A stretch of DNA of 64,000 nt, taken from NCBI RefSeq assembly GCF_964340395.1, contig NC_135565.1, positions 16,809,709 to 16,873,708 on the forward strand, written 5' to 3'. The position numbers and the translations under genes are program-made. A model generated the notes under the pieces. The model was not told the origin of the DNA, searched no databases, and worked only from the letters and a program-made list of their open reading frames with translations. Shown piece after piece: positions 11,739 to 22,567 of the stretch (its first letter is position 1; each line of letters starts with the position of its first letter). This stretch comes from Glandiceps talaboti. Lineage: Eukaryota > Hemichordata > Enteropneusta > Spengelidae.

Positions 11739-11746
11739 TGACGTCA
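11739..11746. promoter_or_regulatory. CRE-type site TGACGTCA upstream of LicD-like gene A
   Basis: Perfect palindromic CRE (ATF/CREB/bZIP consensus), followed at once by a CATTGG (inverted CCAAT) box, about 320 bp upstream of the ATG. The TGACGTCA is conserved at the same place in paralogue B (32311-32318), but the CATTGG there is changed to CAACGG. Binding is inferred. Confidence 0.4.
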
Positions 11747-12065
11747 TTGGTTTACAATTGGAATGAGCACCATCTTTGATGATAATTTCAGCATATATTT
11801 CTGTGCATATGTAGTGTTTTTACTGATGACAGCTTGATCTTGAATGGAAAGCCTCTTGACTCAATATACTGCCGAGAATAAATTCATTCTGTGCTGTTCA
11901 TTAAGCGAAAAAGAATTGAAGCGCGACCCCCTAAATTCCTCCGATCGCCCTCAATGTTCATAAAGAATGTCAGCTCCCTAATGCCTGATTTTGTCATCTT
12001 ATTTCCCTTAAATAATTCATCTTCTTTGCTACAGAAATGTGCATCTTTCTTCATAAGTTCACAAG

Positions 12066-12370
12066 ATGTCAAGTCTAGGGCGTTGCAGATATCGGCTGTG
12101 GAAGTTGTTCCCAACTCTATCACCAAAGTGTACCATCTTTGTATTCCTTTTTGTCGGGATCATTACCATAGTAACATTTTGCTACACACTTAAATTACAC
12201 CATTATCTCAAAATTCAGAAGAAAAAAAATTGTTACTTGACGAATGAAGAAATTCAAGATTTGAGATTCATGCTGAAGAGCACCACCAACTTCTTAGAAG
12301 AGATGAACGTTACCTATTGGTTGGATTACGGTACACTTCTAGGAGCAGTCAGAAATGGAGATGTTATGAG
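12066..12370 (+). CDS. LicD/fukutin-like transferase A, exon 1
   Basis: Encodes residues 1-101 of a predicted 243-residue protein that continues in the exon at 23743-24169. Residues 1-21 are a short basic cytosolic tail and 22-42 a hydrophobic anchor, so a type II Golgi/ER membrane protein is expected. Residues 84-99 (YWLDYGTLLGAVRNGD) are the LicD-family nucleotidyl/phosphotransferase motif, preceded by an N-V-T sequon at 81. Fukutin and FKRP, members of this family, transfer ribitol-5-phosphate to glycans, and bacterial LicD transfers phosphocholine; the substrate here is unknown. The exon ends GAG|GTAAGC at 12370/12371, a phase-2 donor. An acceptor-like TTGCTACAG ends at 12034, so a 5' untranslated exon may exist, and a 13-codon upstream ORF overlaps the start. 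The start is chosen because it is conserved in paralogue B. Confidence 0.85.
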
Positions 12371-13084
12371 GTAAGCTTATAAGTACTAGTATTATCGGAA
12401 GAAAGTCTGCACGGAAGTCTATAAACTCGTTAAACAGTTAGGGGAAACTTGGTGCACGAAAAACGCCCAACCGAGAGTGTAACGTCCGGTAACAGTGTAC
12501 ACACTTGTTGCAACAATAATTTAAGTTTACGTCTATTTCAGTTTTATTTAACAGAAAGTTTGCTTTATGCAGTTGGAGTGGGATCGGAAGACTCCACCGT
12601 GAAACTGTCGACTGCTACACTTCAAAGGGGCACAAGTTTAGTTTATATATTTTTGGGGCGTACTTGTTGTAGATTCGAAGTTCAAAGTTCAATTCAATGT
12701 ATATTGGTTTTATTATTCGATTTAGTGACGCATACTTAACCATCAGTTCTTATTGGCAGAACTCACACCTGGTACCTGTATTCAGATAAGAACGATAATA
12801 CTAAAGTGTCATGGAAACCGTTGTAAAACTATATATCAAATGAGCCACCAACGTCAGTACGATTTCTTAATAAATTAGCTTTGGTTAATTATTGTTTCGT
12901 TTAAATACTTTCACTTGAGTCAAATAGCTTATAAACTCATCATGTACTGCTTAAGCGGCCAGATAAAAAGTTCAATGTAGGACAAAAACGAGTTTGACTT
13001 TAGTTGGGCCTCAGCCCCCCCCCCACCCCCCTGACTAAATTTGCTAAAATTGAAAATGTTTCGGACAGCACAATCAATTTTAGA
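12371..13084 (+). other. 5' part of LicD-like gene A intron
   Basis: Non-coding sequence from the donor to the intronic satellite; it aligns with 32915-33589 in unit B. It includes a C-rich run near 13014-13030. The 12449-12739 open frame is not preserved in unit B. Confidence 0.6.
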
Positions 13085-15693
13085 TCAGTATGTAGTAGTA
13101 TGTAATGCTCTAAATACAAAGCCAGTATGCAGTAGTACGTTGTGCTATGAATACAAAGCCAGTATGCAGTAGTACGTTGTGCTATATGAATACAAAGCCA
13201 GTATGTAGTAGTATGTAGTGCTATAGATACAAAGCCCGTATGTAGTAGTATGTAGTGCTATAGATACAAAGCCCGTATGTAGTAGTATGTTAAGTGCTAT
13301 ATGAATACAAAGCCAGTATATAGTAGTATGTATTGCTATAACAACAAAGCCAGTATATAGTAGTATGTATTGCTATGATACAAATCTAGTATGTAGTAGT
13401 ATGTAGTGCTATGAATACAAAACCAGTATGTAGTAGTATGTAGAGCTATGAATACAAAGCCAGTATGTAGTAGTATGTAGTGCAATGAATACAAAGCCAG
13501 TATGTAGTAGTATGTAGTGCTATGAATACAAAACCAGTATGTAGTAGTATGTAGAGCTATGAATACAAAGCCAGTATGTAGTAGTATGTAGTGCAATGAA
13601 TACAAAGCCAGTATGTAGTAGTATGTAGTGCTATAAAAACAAAGCCTGTATGTAGTAGTATGTATTGCTATGAATACAAAGCCAGTATGTAGTGCTATAA
13701 ATACAAAGCCAGTATGTAGTAGTATGTAGTGCTATAGATACAAAGCCCGTATGTAGTAGTATGTTAAGTGCTATATGAATACAAAGCCAGTATATAGTAG
13801 TATGTAGTGCTATGAATACAAAGCCAGTATGTAGTAGTATGTAGTGCTATGAATACAAAGCCAGTATGTAGTAGTATGTAGTGCTATGAATACAAAGCCA
13901 GTATGTAGTAGTATGTAGTGCTATAAATACAAAGCCAGTATGTAGTATGTAGTGTTATAAATACAAAGCCAGTATGTAGTAGTATGTAGTGCTATGAATA
14001 CAAAGCTAGTATGTAGTAGTATGTAGTGTTATAAATACAAAGCCAGTATGTAGTAGTATGTAGTGCTATGAATACAAAGCCAGTATGTAGTAGTATGTAG
14101 TGTTATAAATACAAAGCCAGTATGTAGTAGTATGTAGTGCTATGAATACAAAGCCAGTATGTAGTAGTATGTAGTGCTATGAATACAAAGCCAGTATGTA
14201 GTAGTATGTAGTGTTATAAATACAAAGCCAGTATGTAGTAGTATGTAGTGTTATAAATACAAAGCCAGTATGTAGTAGTACGTAGTGCTATGAATACAAA
14301 GCCAGTATGTAGTAGTATGTAGTGCTGTAAATACATAAGCCGGTATGTAGTAGTATGTAGTGCTATGAATACAAAGCCAGTATGTAGTAGTATGTAGTGT
14401 TATAAATACAAAGCCAGTATGTAGTAGTATGTAGTGTTATAAATACAAAGCCAGTATGTAGTAGTATGTAGTGTTATAAATACAAAGCCAGTATATAGTA
14501 GTATGTAGTGTTATAAATACAAAGCCAGTATGTAGTAGTATGTAGTGTTATAAATACAAAGCCAGTATGTAGTAGTATGTAGTGTTATAAATACAAAGCC
14601 AGTATGTAGTAGTATGTAGTGTTATAAATACAAAGCCAGTATGTAGTAGTATGTAGTGTTATAAATACAAAGCCAGTATGTAGTAGTATGTAGTGTTATA
14701 AATACAAAGCCAGTATGTAGTAGTATGTAGTGTTATAAATACAAAGCCAGTATGTAGTAGTATGTAGTGTTATAAATACAAAGCCGGTATGTAGTAGTAT
14801 GTAGTGCTATAAATACAAAGCCAGTATGTAGTAGTATGTAGTGCTATGAATACAAAGCCAGTATGTAGTAGTATGTAGTGCTATAAATATAAAGCCAGTA
14901 TGTAGTAGTATGTAGTGCTATAAATACATAAGCCAGTATGTAGTAGTATGTAGTGTTATAAATACAAAGCCAGTATGTAGTAGTATGTAGTGCTATAAAT
15001 ACAAATCCAGTATGTAGTAGTATGTAGTGCTATAAATACAAAGCCAGTATGTAGTAGTATGTAGTGCTATAAATACAAATCCAGTATGTAGTAGTATGTA
15101 GTGTTATAAATACAAAGCCAGTATGTAGTAGTATGTAGTGCTATAAATACAAAGCCAGTATGTAGTAGTATGTAGTGTTATAAATACAAAGCCAGTATGT
15201 AGTAGTATGTAGTGCTATAAATACAAAGCCAGTATGTAGTAGTATGTAGTGTTATAAATACAAAGCCAGTATGTAGTAGTATGTAGTGTTATAAATACAT
15301 AAGCCAGTATGTAGTAGTATGTATTGCTATAAATACAAAGCCAGTATGTAGTAGTATGTATTGCTATAAATACAAAGCCAGTATGTAGTAGTACATGTAT
15401 GTAGTGTTATAAATACAAAGCCAGTATGTAGTAGTATGTAGTGTTATAAATACATAAGCCGGTATGTAGTAGTATGTAGTGTTATAAATACAAAGCCAGT
15501 ATGTAGTAGTATGTATTGCTATAAATACAAAGCCAGTATGTAGTAGTATGTAGTGCTATAAATACAAAGCCAGTATGTAGTAGTATGCAGTGCTATAAAT
15601 ACAAAGCCAGTATGTAGTAGTATGTAGTGTTATAAATACAAAGCCAGTATGTAGTAGTATGTAGTGTTATAAATACATAAGCCGGTATGTAGT
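13085..15693. repeat. 37-bp intronic satellite A, left part
   Basis: The unit is 37 bp: GTATGTAGTAGTATGTAGTG, then CTATGAATACAAAGCCA or a TTATAAATA variant. Roughly 70 copies lie here and about 25 beyond the inserted retrotransposon (22568-23502). The array lies wholly inside the intron between LicD-like exons 1 and 2. Minus-strand open frames (repeated Tyr/Thr/Leu/His) are artefacts of the unit. Confidence 0.97.
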
Positions 15694-16412
15694 TGTAGTA
15701 GCATCGACAATAATTGACACCTTGGTTTCACAGTAACTTGAAACTTTATTTACTGTAGACTTGTCATACTTGAATGCTTATAATCACGTAATGAAACGTA
15801 ATCACACACTGTAGCACACTATGTCGCAGACACGTAAACTGAAAATAACAATAAATAACACTTGTAAATACAAAATACAACACTTCAAATCTCTAGTAAT
15901 AACTTAGGTGAATAGCGCCACCTATTGACAGGAATGAGAAATCGACTCCAATACTTTAACACTGTTACTAAGTTATGTGTACTTACAGGAGTTCTAGAAC
16001 AGTAATAGTACTCAAAAACATGATAAGAACTTACAACTATTCATAAGATATCTCGCAAGGTCTAATATCAAAGTCAAAGTCCTTCAATATTCTGTATCTC
16101 ACGATGGTAAAATTCACATCCGGTGCAAACATGTGACGATGACAATCGATGGTAGCAGCAATGATAACTTGCAACAAAACAGATCTAAAAGTCGATCATT
16201 TACATTCAAAGTACCTAAAAGTGTTTCACAAAGGTCTAAAGTAAGTACGAACCTCTGTTATCGGGGTTAACTCGTCTGTAGTCAAGTAATAATGTGGAAT
16301 ATTTCTTCCCACACACGTTGGCCCAAAAGGCACACTTCAAAACTTTGTTCTCCTTCCCATGCGCATGTGCGAGCGCCCTCAACCTACATCTAGCAAAATT
16401 CAAGCTACAACA
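15694..16412 (-). repeat. 3' LTR (relative to element transcription)
   Basis: 719 bp, starting TGTAGTAGCATC and ending GCTACAACA on the plus strand. Read side by side with the copy at 21849-22567 I see no difference, which implies recent insertion or conversion. Confidence 0.95.
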
Positions 16413-16732
16413 TCCCGGCCTCCCTAATTACGCAGAGGTATACTCGAAGTAATTAGAACTAACTTATTTCAATAAACTAGTTTTCAAAACCGCTTTACGT
16501 AGCACCAGGTGTTGCTCTGAAAAGTTCACAAGAAATTATCTCAATGGTCCAATCAATAACTAAATTTCAAACCATGAAACTACTCACATGCAAATTTACG
16601 AACTCAAATGCAGCCTAATACTACAAGTTCTATAATCAGTCCATAAACACAACTAAATAATTATGGCTTTAAGAATCTAAAAATTCTTTGCGTCCACATT
16701 TTCTGAAAATCAACAGTCCACGAAAAATGCTG
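16413..16732 (-). other. Element 3' untranslated region with polypurine tract
   Basis: 320 bp between the polyprotein stop and the 3' LTR. The integrase region should occupy more than 1 kb in this part of a complete BEL/Pao element, so this stretch marks the deleted zone. The polypurine tract is at 16413-16425. Confidence 0.7.
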
Positions 16733-19700
16733 TCAACAGTCCCTAGTATGTACGATGACATATGAACAGTCCCTTTTGATATCTGAAAAATGTCTTTCCT
16801 GCACATATTTGACTATGGACATCTCAGCTGCCCTCATGTCTGCTGCTGTTAAGTAGTCTGGCTTCTGACTATCATTGTGAGTAACTCTCTCAGCTCTATT
16901 CATCCGTTTCTTCAGATTCTCCTTCAGTCGTAGAATCCAAGCTACTGTAGTTTTCAGCCTTTCCCAGCTTGAATATCTGCTTAACAACTTGTCCATTGTT
17001 GTATGGGATTCTTCCTTCATGGTGCTTGCTGCAACCCCTTTTACTTCTGGGTCATCAGCAGGCAGATTTCTGCACAACTCTGTCTTAGGCCATTGTGACT
17101 CATCCATCTTTAGGAACGCTGGTCCATATAACCACTGTTTGGTCATCTTTTCGTCCCTGACCTGTAGTCCTCTCGAAGCTATGTCAGCCGCATTCAGTTT
17201 GGTGTTTACGTACCTCCACTGCTCTGGTGATGATCCCTCATGTATGGTAGTGAGACGATTTGCCACAAAGGTATGAAACCTGCTAGTGTTATTGTTGATA
17301 TAGCGTAACACTGACATACTATCTGTCCAATAGATAATCTTATCGAACTGGTAGTCCATTTCCTTTGTGATCATATGAGCAAACTTTACTGATATGCTCG
17401 CCGCTGTCAATTCCATCCTGGGTATTGTGATCCTTTTCAAGGGTGCGACTCTGGCCTTTCCCATCAACAGATTACAGTGCACTTGTCCTCTGTTGTCACT
17501 AAGTCGGGTAAAAGCTACAATCCCGTAGCCCTTGTCACTAGCATCGGAAAACATATGAAGTTGACAGGAAGTGATCTGGACACCTCTAGGTTTTAGACTC
17601 CTTGGAACTGTGAGCTGCTCTATGTAAGGGATGTCTTCTACCCACTGCCGCCATTTCTTAAGTTCATCTCCACCTATAGGTTCGTCCCATCCAATATTCT
17701 GCTTGCAAAGAGACTGTAATAGTATCCTGGCTGGCAATACAAATGGAGCAGCAATGCCCAACGGGTCAAAAATTGTGCTAATCTTGGATAGAATACCTCT
17801 TCTGGTGTATGGTTCATCCTTCAGGTTTATCTTAAAACCAAAGGTATCTGTGTCGACTGACCACACTACTCCTAGAGCTCTCTCTATCTGCTGGTCATGT
17901 TGATCAAGGTCGTATAGGAGTGTCTTGGCCCTCTCCTCTACAGGTATGGAGTCGTTAACAGCCTTACTTGTGCTGATCCACTTCGTTAAACGAAATCCAC
18001 CCTTCTGGCAGAGTTCTCTTGTGTCCTTGGCCATTACAATGCCCTGCTCATCAGTATCAATGGACTTCAAGAAATCATCAACATAGAAATTCCTGAAGAT
18101 ACCGTCAACTACTTCAGAGTTAAAGTCCTGCTTGTTGTCTATTGCAGTCTGGTGAAGTGCAATGTTTGCACATGCTGGTGACGACACTGCTCCAAACAAG
18201 TGTGCAACCATTTTGTACTCATCTGGCTCCCTAGTGAAGTCTCCATCTGGCCACCAGAGAAATCTCAGACAGTCTGTATGATGATCTGAAACCTTGACCT
18301 GATGAAACATACTTTCGATATCGGCCATTATAGCCACAGGCCCCTGTCTGAATCTCAACAAAACATTCACAATGGTATTGGTCAAGTTGGGTCCTGACAG
18401 CAGTGTATCATTCAGTGACACACCCTTACACTTGGCTGAACAATCAAATACAACTCTTATTTTCTGTGGTTTTCTGGGATGGTATACGCCGTGGTGTGGT
18501 ATATACCAGACTTTACCACTCTGGGAAGTGTCATCTTGAACACCATCTTCACTAACCTTCGTAGCATATCCACTGACTAACAGTTTGTTCATGAAGTCTT
18601 TATAGTCTGTGAAGAACTTATAGTCCTTTACCATCCTTCTTCGGAGTGAATGCAGTCTATTCAGTGCTAAATCTCTGTTATCTGGCAACAATACACTTTC
18701 ATCTCGGAAGGGTAAGTCCATGGAGTAATGACCACCTTGGAATCTGATTGACTTGGTCATCTTCTCTTTGAACAGCTGATCTTCCCTGGAAGGCTCCTTC
18801 CTGGTGTCTACGCACCGCTCTGGGAAATCTAAATTTATTGCATTTCTGACTAGCTGCTCCAACTGACGACTTTCCTCCAAGACTGTTACGTCTACCCTGT
18901 TGACTGCCAAATTACTATGAAGATCTTCCTTATCTCTGATTACATTCCACAAGATCCATCCAATGGCTGTTTTGGCTGCATATGGACTCCCTCGAGGTCC
19001 AGTTTTGATAACCTTTGGAGTGTAGGCATCAGGAACATTATTTCCAATTAACAGACCAATGTCAGCATTTAATGTAGGTACAGCAATCCCTTTTAAGTGA
19101 TCCCATCTTTCAATGTCCTTCTGTGTTGGGATGTGTTTACTTGTCACAGGGATCCTCTCTTTGGTGTACAGTGGTGGCAAACTAACGCAGTCATGACCAT
19201 CCAAATCGCTAACCGTTAATGCACTGATCTGGTGAGTTGTGAGACATTGTGGTGACCCCATAGTGTCTAGCTTAACTGTCATTTTCCGCCCAGTCACCCC
19301 AAGCTGCTTGGCTAGGCCTTCAGTACAAAAGCTGACGTTGCTTCCTGTATCTAAGAATGCATATGTCTCAACGGCTGTGTTATTCCGTGCTCTGACTACG
19401 ACTGGTACAATGGCCATGGTGCATTCTCCACTGTCGCCGGCCCCCATTGAACACTGTGCCTTGTCTAGTACAGTTCTGTCCATACAGGTATTGGAATTAA
19501 TGGAAACCCCTTGCTGTGACTTGGCAGTATCGCTGATTTCCACTGAACTCTTGTGAGCTCGGTCCTCGTCATGAAGTATAGTTGGGTGTTTCTCATTACA
19601 CCTATCACAAGATAATCTGGCTCTGCATTGTCTTATCAGATGTCCCTGCTTGAGGCATCCATAGCAAAGTCCCTTGGACTTGACAAAGTCTGACCTATAC

Positions 19701-21631
19701 CTTGCGGGTTTACTTACAAAGTTTAGACATGAATTTAATACATGTCCAGAGTCACTACAATAACCACATGGTTTATCGAAGGCGAATTTCTTGCTGGTTT
19801 TGTTCTGATCAGTTCCTGCTGATGTTTGTTTGCCATCCTTATACAGCGAACTGGCATTACAAGATTCCACATTGGTTGCCAAAACCTTTCCTCCAGCCTG
19901 TTTACCTCTGAATTGCCTTCCTGATGTATTAAATACTCTCTTTGTCTCCGAAACAAGCATATCTCTTCCATACATAGGATCAGTAGCTTTCCTTGCTTCT
20001 CTACGAACCAAATCGACCAAATGTTTGAACTGCACAGCTTCATCTTGATCTCTATTGTTTTGGACAATATTCCTCCACTTGTCATGTAGCCAGAATGGAA
20101 GCTTCTTTACTATCTGTCTAATGTTGTCTGCGTATTCTAGTACCTTGCCAGCATCTACAGTGCCAACAGCATATTGACACTCCATGAGAAACACTGCATA
20201 ATCATCGAGTGCTTTAGCATCATCTGATTTGATTGCTGGCCAATTCAAGGCCTTCTTAATGTATGCAGCAGCAACAACTTCTGGATCTCCATATCTGGTT
20301 TTCAGTTCTTCCATAGCCTTGGAATAGCCAATGTCACTATTCAAGTGTGAGTAACCCAATATGATCTTATGTGCTTCGCCTGTCGTATATTGTTCTAAGT
20401 AGCTCATTCTTTCATCATCAGAATCTGTGTAGGCTACTATCCTGGTAGTGAACTGGCGTAGAAATCTAGGAAAGTCCATGGGATTTCCTCCAAATTTACT
20501 CAACTCAACCTGTGGTTTTCTAAGTTCCTTTGTAATACAACGTGCAGTCATTTCACCTATGTTCTGTGTACCTGCATGCTGAACTACTGAAGATACTGGT
20601 TGTGTTGACACAGGTACTTCTGGACGCTGGACAGTACCATTACCAACAGGACGATCAATTGACATGGCTGTTGTCTCTGGAACTCGAATTGTATAATTAC
20701 TGTGTTCATCTGGTCTACTGTATCTGCTGAATCCGCTAACAAGGTGAGATTGTACTCCTTCAGGTTGCTGTAAAGTCTCCATTTGCGGACTTCTTGTCTT
20801 TGTTCTAGGCTGACTTGGCTCAGGCAATGAATAAACATAATCTCTTACTTCAGCTGTAGTGTCTACTGGTTGCCTCCTTGACTCGGGTAGTAACTTGGTA
20901 CCACTTGACTTGGGTTTTACATCAACTCTATGCTTGATTGACTCAGGCCTTGTGATTTGAGTGTCAAGACAGCTACCATTTACATTTTCTTCAAAACGCT
21001 CCAAGACTTGTGTGCGGGCATTACTGACAGCCATTTCCTGCTTTAGTCTGAACTCTTCTTCCAATTTCCCCAGTTGTAGTCTTGACATTTCTAATTCCAT
21101 TTCAAGCCTTTTGCCTTGAATGTCTAACCGGAGTTTTTCTTCTAAAGCTGACTTACGTACATTTATTTCTGCCTGCTTCTGTTCCTCTTGTAGCCGCAAC
21201 AATGATGTTGTAGAATATCTGGAGCCTCTACTGGACTTCGATTTACTGGTCTTGCCACTAGTTTGGGATGCACTGTCTTCTGGGTCTATACAACGGCCAA
21301 AATAATTCTCGACAGATGTTTGCATTTCCCTCACATAACTACGTCTGCCAGCAAACATGAGACTGTAGAAACCTTGGTCATGCTCAGAAAGACAGTAATA
21401 CAAGTCATTCTCAGCAGTGAGATATTGATCATAAAGTCTTAGAAACTGCTTGTGATGTTCTAAAACCTGTGCTTTACTACCATGCACCCTTAACAAATTG
21501 TTCAGAGCTTCGATAATATGTTCAAGCTCCCTTACTGCCTGGTCGTAGGCTACTTGCCTTCTTTCACGCATCGTTACAATAGACTCATCTGGTTCTATAC
21601 CTGCCATGGCTGATAAACTTCTGTTGTGCAA
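16733..21631 (-). CDS. BEL/Pao Gag-protease-RT-RNase H polyprotein lacking integrase
   Basis: A single 1,632-codon frame without stops. A charged, coiled-coil-like N-terminal region spans about residues 150-225. A DUF1759-type gag domain begins near 370 (LSKFGGNPMDFPRF). CCHC zinc knuckles start at 622 (CGYCSDSGHVLNSC) and 656 (CYGCLKQGHLIRQC), with a third Cys/His cluster at 675. The aspartic protease active site is DTGSN at 761. Reverse transcriptase begins near 1040 with YIPHHGVYHP and has MADIESMFHQV and the catalytic YVDD at 1183-1186. RNase H has SDAS (D1363) and TDS (D1437). After AAEMSIVKYVQERHFSD the frame runs into a short unrelated tail and stops, where integrase with its zinc-binding and DDE domains should follow. 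The element can probably make particles and cDNA but needs integrase in trans. The start is the first ATG of the frame; an internal ATG (MAGIEPDES, eight codons on) is possible. Confidence 0.93.
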   Translation of the reverse strand: MHNRSLSAMAGIEPDESIVTMRERRQVAYDQAVRELEHIIEALNNLLRVHGSKAQVLEHHKQFLRLYDQYLTAENDLYYCLSEHDQGFYSLMFAGRRSYVREMQTSVENYFGRCIDPEDSASQTSGKTSKSKSSRGSRYSTTSLLRLQEEQKQAEINVRKSALEEKLRLDIQGKRLEMELEMSRLQLGKLEEEFRLKQEMAVSNARTQVLERFEENVNGSCLDTQITRPESIKHRVDVKPKSSGTKLLPESRRQPVDTTAEVRDYVYSLPEPSQPRTKTRSPQMETLQQPEGVQSHLVSGFSRYSRPDEHSNYTIRVPETTAMSIDRPVGNGTVQRPEVPVSTQPVSSVVQHAGTQNIGEMTARCITKELRKPQVELSKFGGNPMDFPRFLRQFTTRIVAYTDSDDERMSYLEQYTTGEAHKIILGYSHLNSDIGYSKAMEELKTRYGDPEVVAAAYIKKALNWPAIKSDDAKALDDYAVFLMECQYAVGTVDAGKVLEYADNIRQIVKKLPFWLHDKWRNIVQNNRDQDEAVQFKHLVDLVRREARKATDPMYGRDMLVSETKRVFNTSGRQFRGKQAGGKVLATNVESCNASSLYKDGKQTSAGTDQNKTSKKFAFDKPCGYCSDSGHVLNSCLNFVSKPARYRSDFVKSKGLCYGCLKQGHLIRQCRARLSCDRCNEKHPTILHDEDRAHKSSVEISDTAKSQQGVSINSNTCMDRTVLDKAQCSMGAGDSGECTMAIVPVVVRARNNTAVETYAFLDTGSNVSFCTEGLAKQLGVTGRKMTVKLDTMGSPQCLTTHQISALTVSDLDGHDCVSLPPLYTKERIPVTSKHIPTQKDIERWDHLKGIAVPTLNADIGLLIGNNVPDAYTPKVIKTGPRGSPYAAKTAIGWILWNVIRDKEDLHSNLAVNRVDVTVLEESRQLEQLVRNAINLDFPERCVDTRKEPSREDQLFKEKMTKSIRFQGGHYSMDLPFRDESVLLPDNRDLALNRLHSLRRRMVKDYKFFTDYKDFMNKLLVSGYATKVSEDGVQDDTSQSGKVWYIPHHGVYHPRKPQKIRVVFDCSAKCKGVSLNDTLLSGPNLTNTIVNVLLRFRQGPVAIMADIESMFHQVKVSDHHTDCLRFLWWPDGDFTREPDEYKMVAHLFGAVSSPACANIALHQTAIDNKQDFNSEVVDGIFRNFYVDDFLKSIDTDEQGIVMAKDTRELCQKGGFRLTKWISTSKAVNDSIPVEERAKTLLYDLDQHDQQIERALGVVWSVDTDTFGFKINLKDEPYTRRGILSKISTIFDPLGIAAPFVLPARILLQSLCKQNIGWDEPIGGDELKKWRQWVEDIPYIEQLTVPRSLKPRGVQITSCQLHMFSDASDKGYGIVAFTRLSDNRGQVHCNLLMGKARVAPLKRITIPRMELTAASISVKFAHMITKEMDYQFDKIIYWTDSMSVLRYINNNTSRFHTFVANRLTTIHEGSSPEQWRYVNTKLNAADIASRGLQVRDEKMTKQWLYGPAFLKMDESQWPKTELCRNLPADDPEVKGVAASTMKEESHTTMDKLLSRYSSWERLKTTVAWILRLKENLKKRMNRAERVTHNDSQKPDYLTAADMRAAEMSIVKYVQERHFSDIKRDCSYVIVHTRDC

Positions 21632-21848
21632 TTAAATATTGACACACCTGTTGTTTAGAGGAGTTCACTTCTTTCTTTTCTTCTCACGTTGAGTATACAC
21701 CCAAACATCTGGTTGAGTCTTGAGTTGAGTTACCTTATTTTCTTGGAACAGATATTGAGAGTTTGATGTATCTTCTTACAGTTTCACATTACATCAACGG
21801 TTTACTCTCTCTTCTTATGTTCGAGTTATTCCACCACAGAGTTTACTA
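21632..21848 (-). other. Element 5' leader
   Basis: 217 bp between the 5' LTR and the polyprotein start, the usual place for primer binding and packaging signals. Only a weak primer-site candidate is visible at 21822-21836. Confidence 0.6.
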
Positions 21849-22567
21849 TGTAGTAGCATCGACAATAATTGACACCTTGGTTTCACAGTAACTTGAAACT
21901 TTATTTACTGTAGACTTGTCATACTTGAATGCTTATAATCACGTAATGAAACGTAATCACACACTGTAGCACACTATGTCGCAGACACGTAAACTGAAAA
22001 TAACAATAAATAACACTTGTAAATACAAAATACAACACTTCAAATCTCTAGTAATAACTTAGGTGAATAGCGCCACCTATTGACAGGAATGAGAAATCGA
22101 CTCCAATACTTTAACACTGTTACTAAGTTATGTGTACTTACAGGAGTTCTAGAACAGTAATAGTACTCAAAAACATGATAAGAACTTACAACTATTCATA
22201 AGATATCTCGCAAGGTCTAATATCAAAGTCAAAGTCCTTCAATATTCTGTATCTCACGATGGTAAAATTCACATCCGGTGCAAACATGTGACGATGACAA
22301 TCGATGGTAGCAGCAATGATAACTTGCAACAAAACAGATCTAAAAGTCGATCATTTACATTCAAAGTACCTAAAAGTGTTTCACAAAGGTCTAAAGTAAG
22401 TACGAACCTCTGTTATCGGGGTTAACTCGTCTGTAGTCAAGTAATAATGTGGAATATTTCTTCCCACACACGTTGGCCCAAAAGGCACACTTCAAAACTT
22501 TGTTCTCCTTCCCATGCGCATGTGCGAGCGCCCTCAACCTACATCTAGCAAAATTCAAGCTACAACA
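21849..22567 (-). repeat. 5' LTR (relative to element transcription)
   Basis: 719 bp copy of 15694-16412, offset exactly 6,155 bp. It would drive transcription toward lower coordinates, opposite to the host LicD-like gene. Confidence 0.95.

Larger units (their letters stand above)
15694..22567 (-). mobile_element. BEL/Pao LTR retrotransposon, integrase-less, inserted in the 37-bp satellite
   Basis: Two 719-bp direct repeats (TG...CA ends) flank an internal region with one long minus-strand polyprotein frame. Target duplication GTAGT lies at 15689-15693 and 22568-22572; removing the element plus one GTAGT restores an unbroken satellite unit. A 5-bp duplication is usual for BEL/Pao. In minus sense a purine-rich tract (AGGGAGGCCGGGA, 16413-16425) abuts the 3' LTR, as expected for a polypurine tract. 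A possible primer site beginning TGGTGGAATAAC (21825-21836) lies 12 nt inside the 5' LTR, but the match to a tRNA end is not secure. No integrase or envelope reading frame is present. Confidence 0.95.

Noticed and set aside
11884-12193. Overlapping frames around LicD-like exon 1
   Set aside because: Not frame-conserved with paralogue B beyond shared DNA, and lacking the LicD motif.
13336-13605. Tyr/Thr/Leu/His-rich minus-strand protein
   Set aside because: Direct translation of the 37-bp satellite.
19239-21305. Smaller frames within the retrotransposon on either strand
   Set aside because: Shadows of the 1,632-codon polyprotein frame.
21822-21836. tRNA primer binding site of the BEL/Pao element
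   Set aside because: Begins TGG but the longer match does not fit a normal tRNA acceptor plus T-arm layout; kept only as a weak candidate within the element entry.
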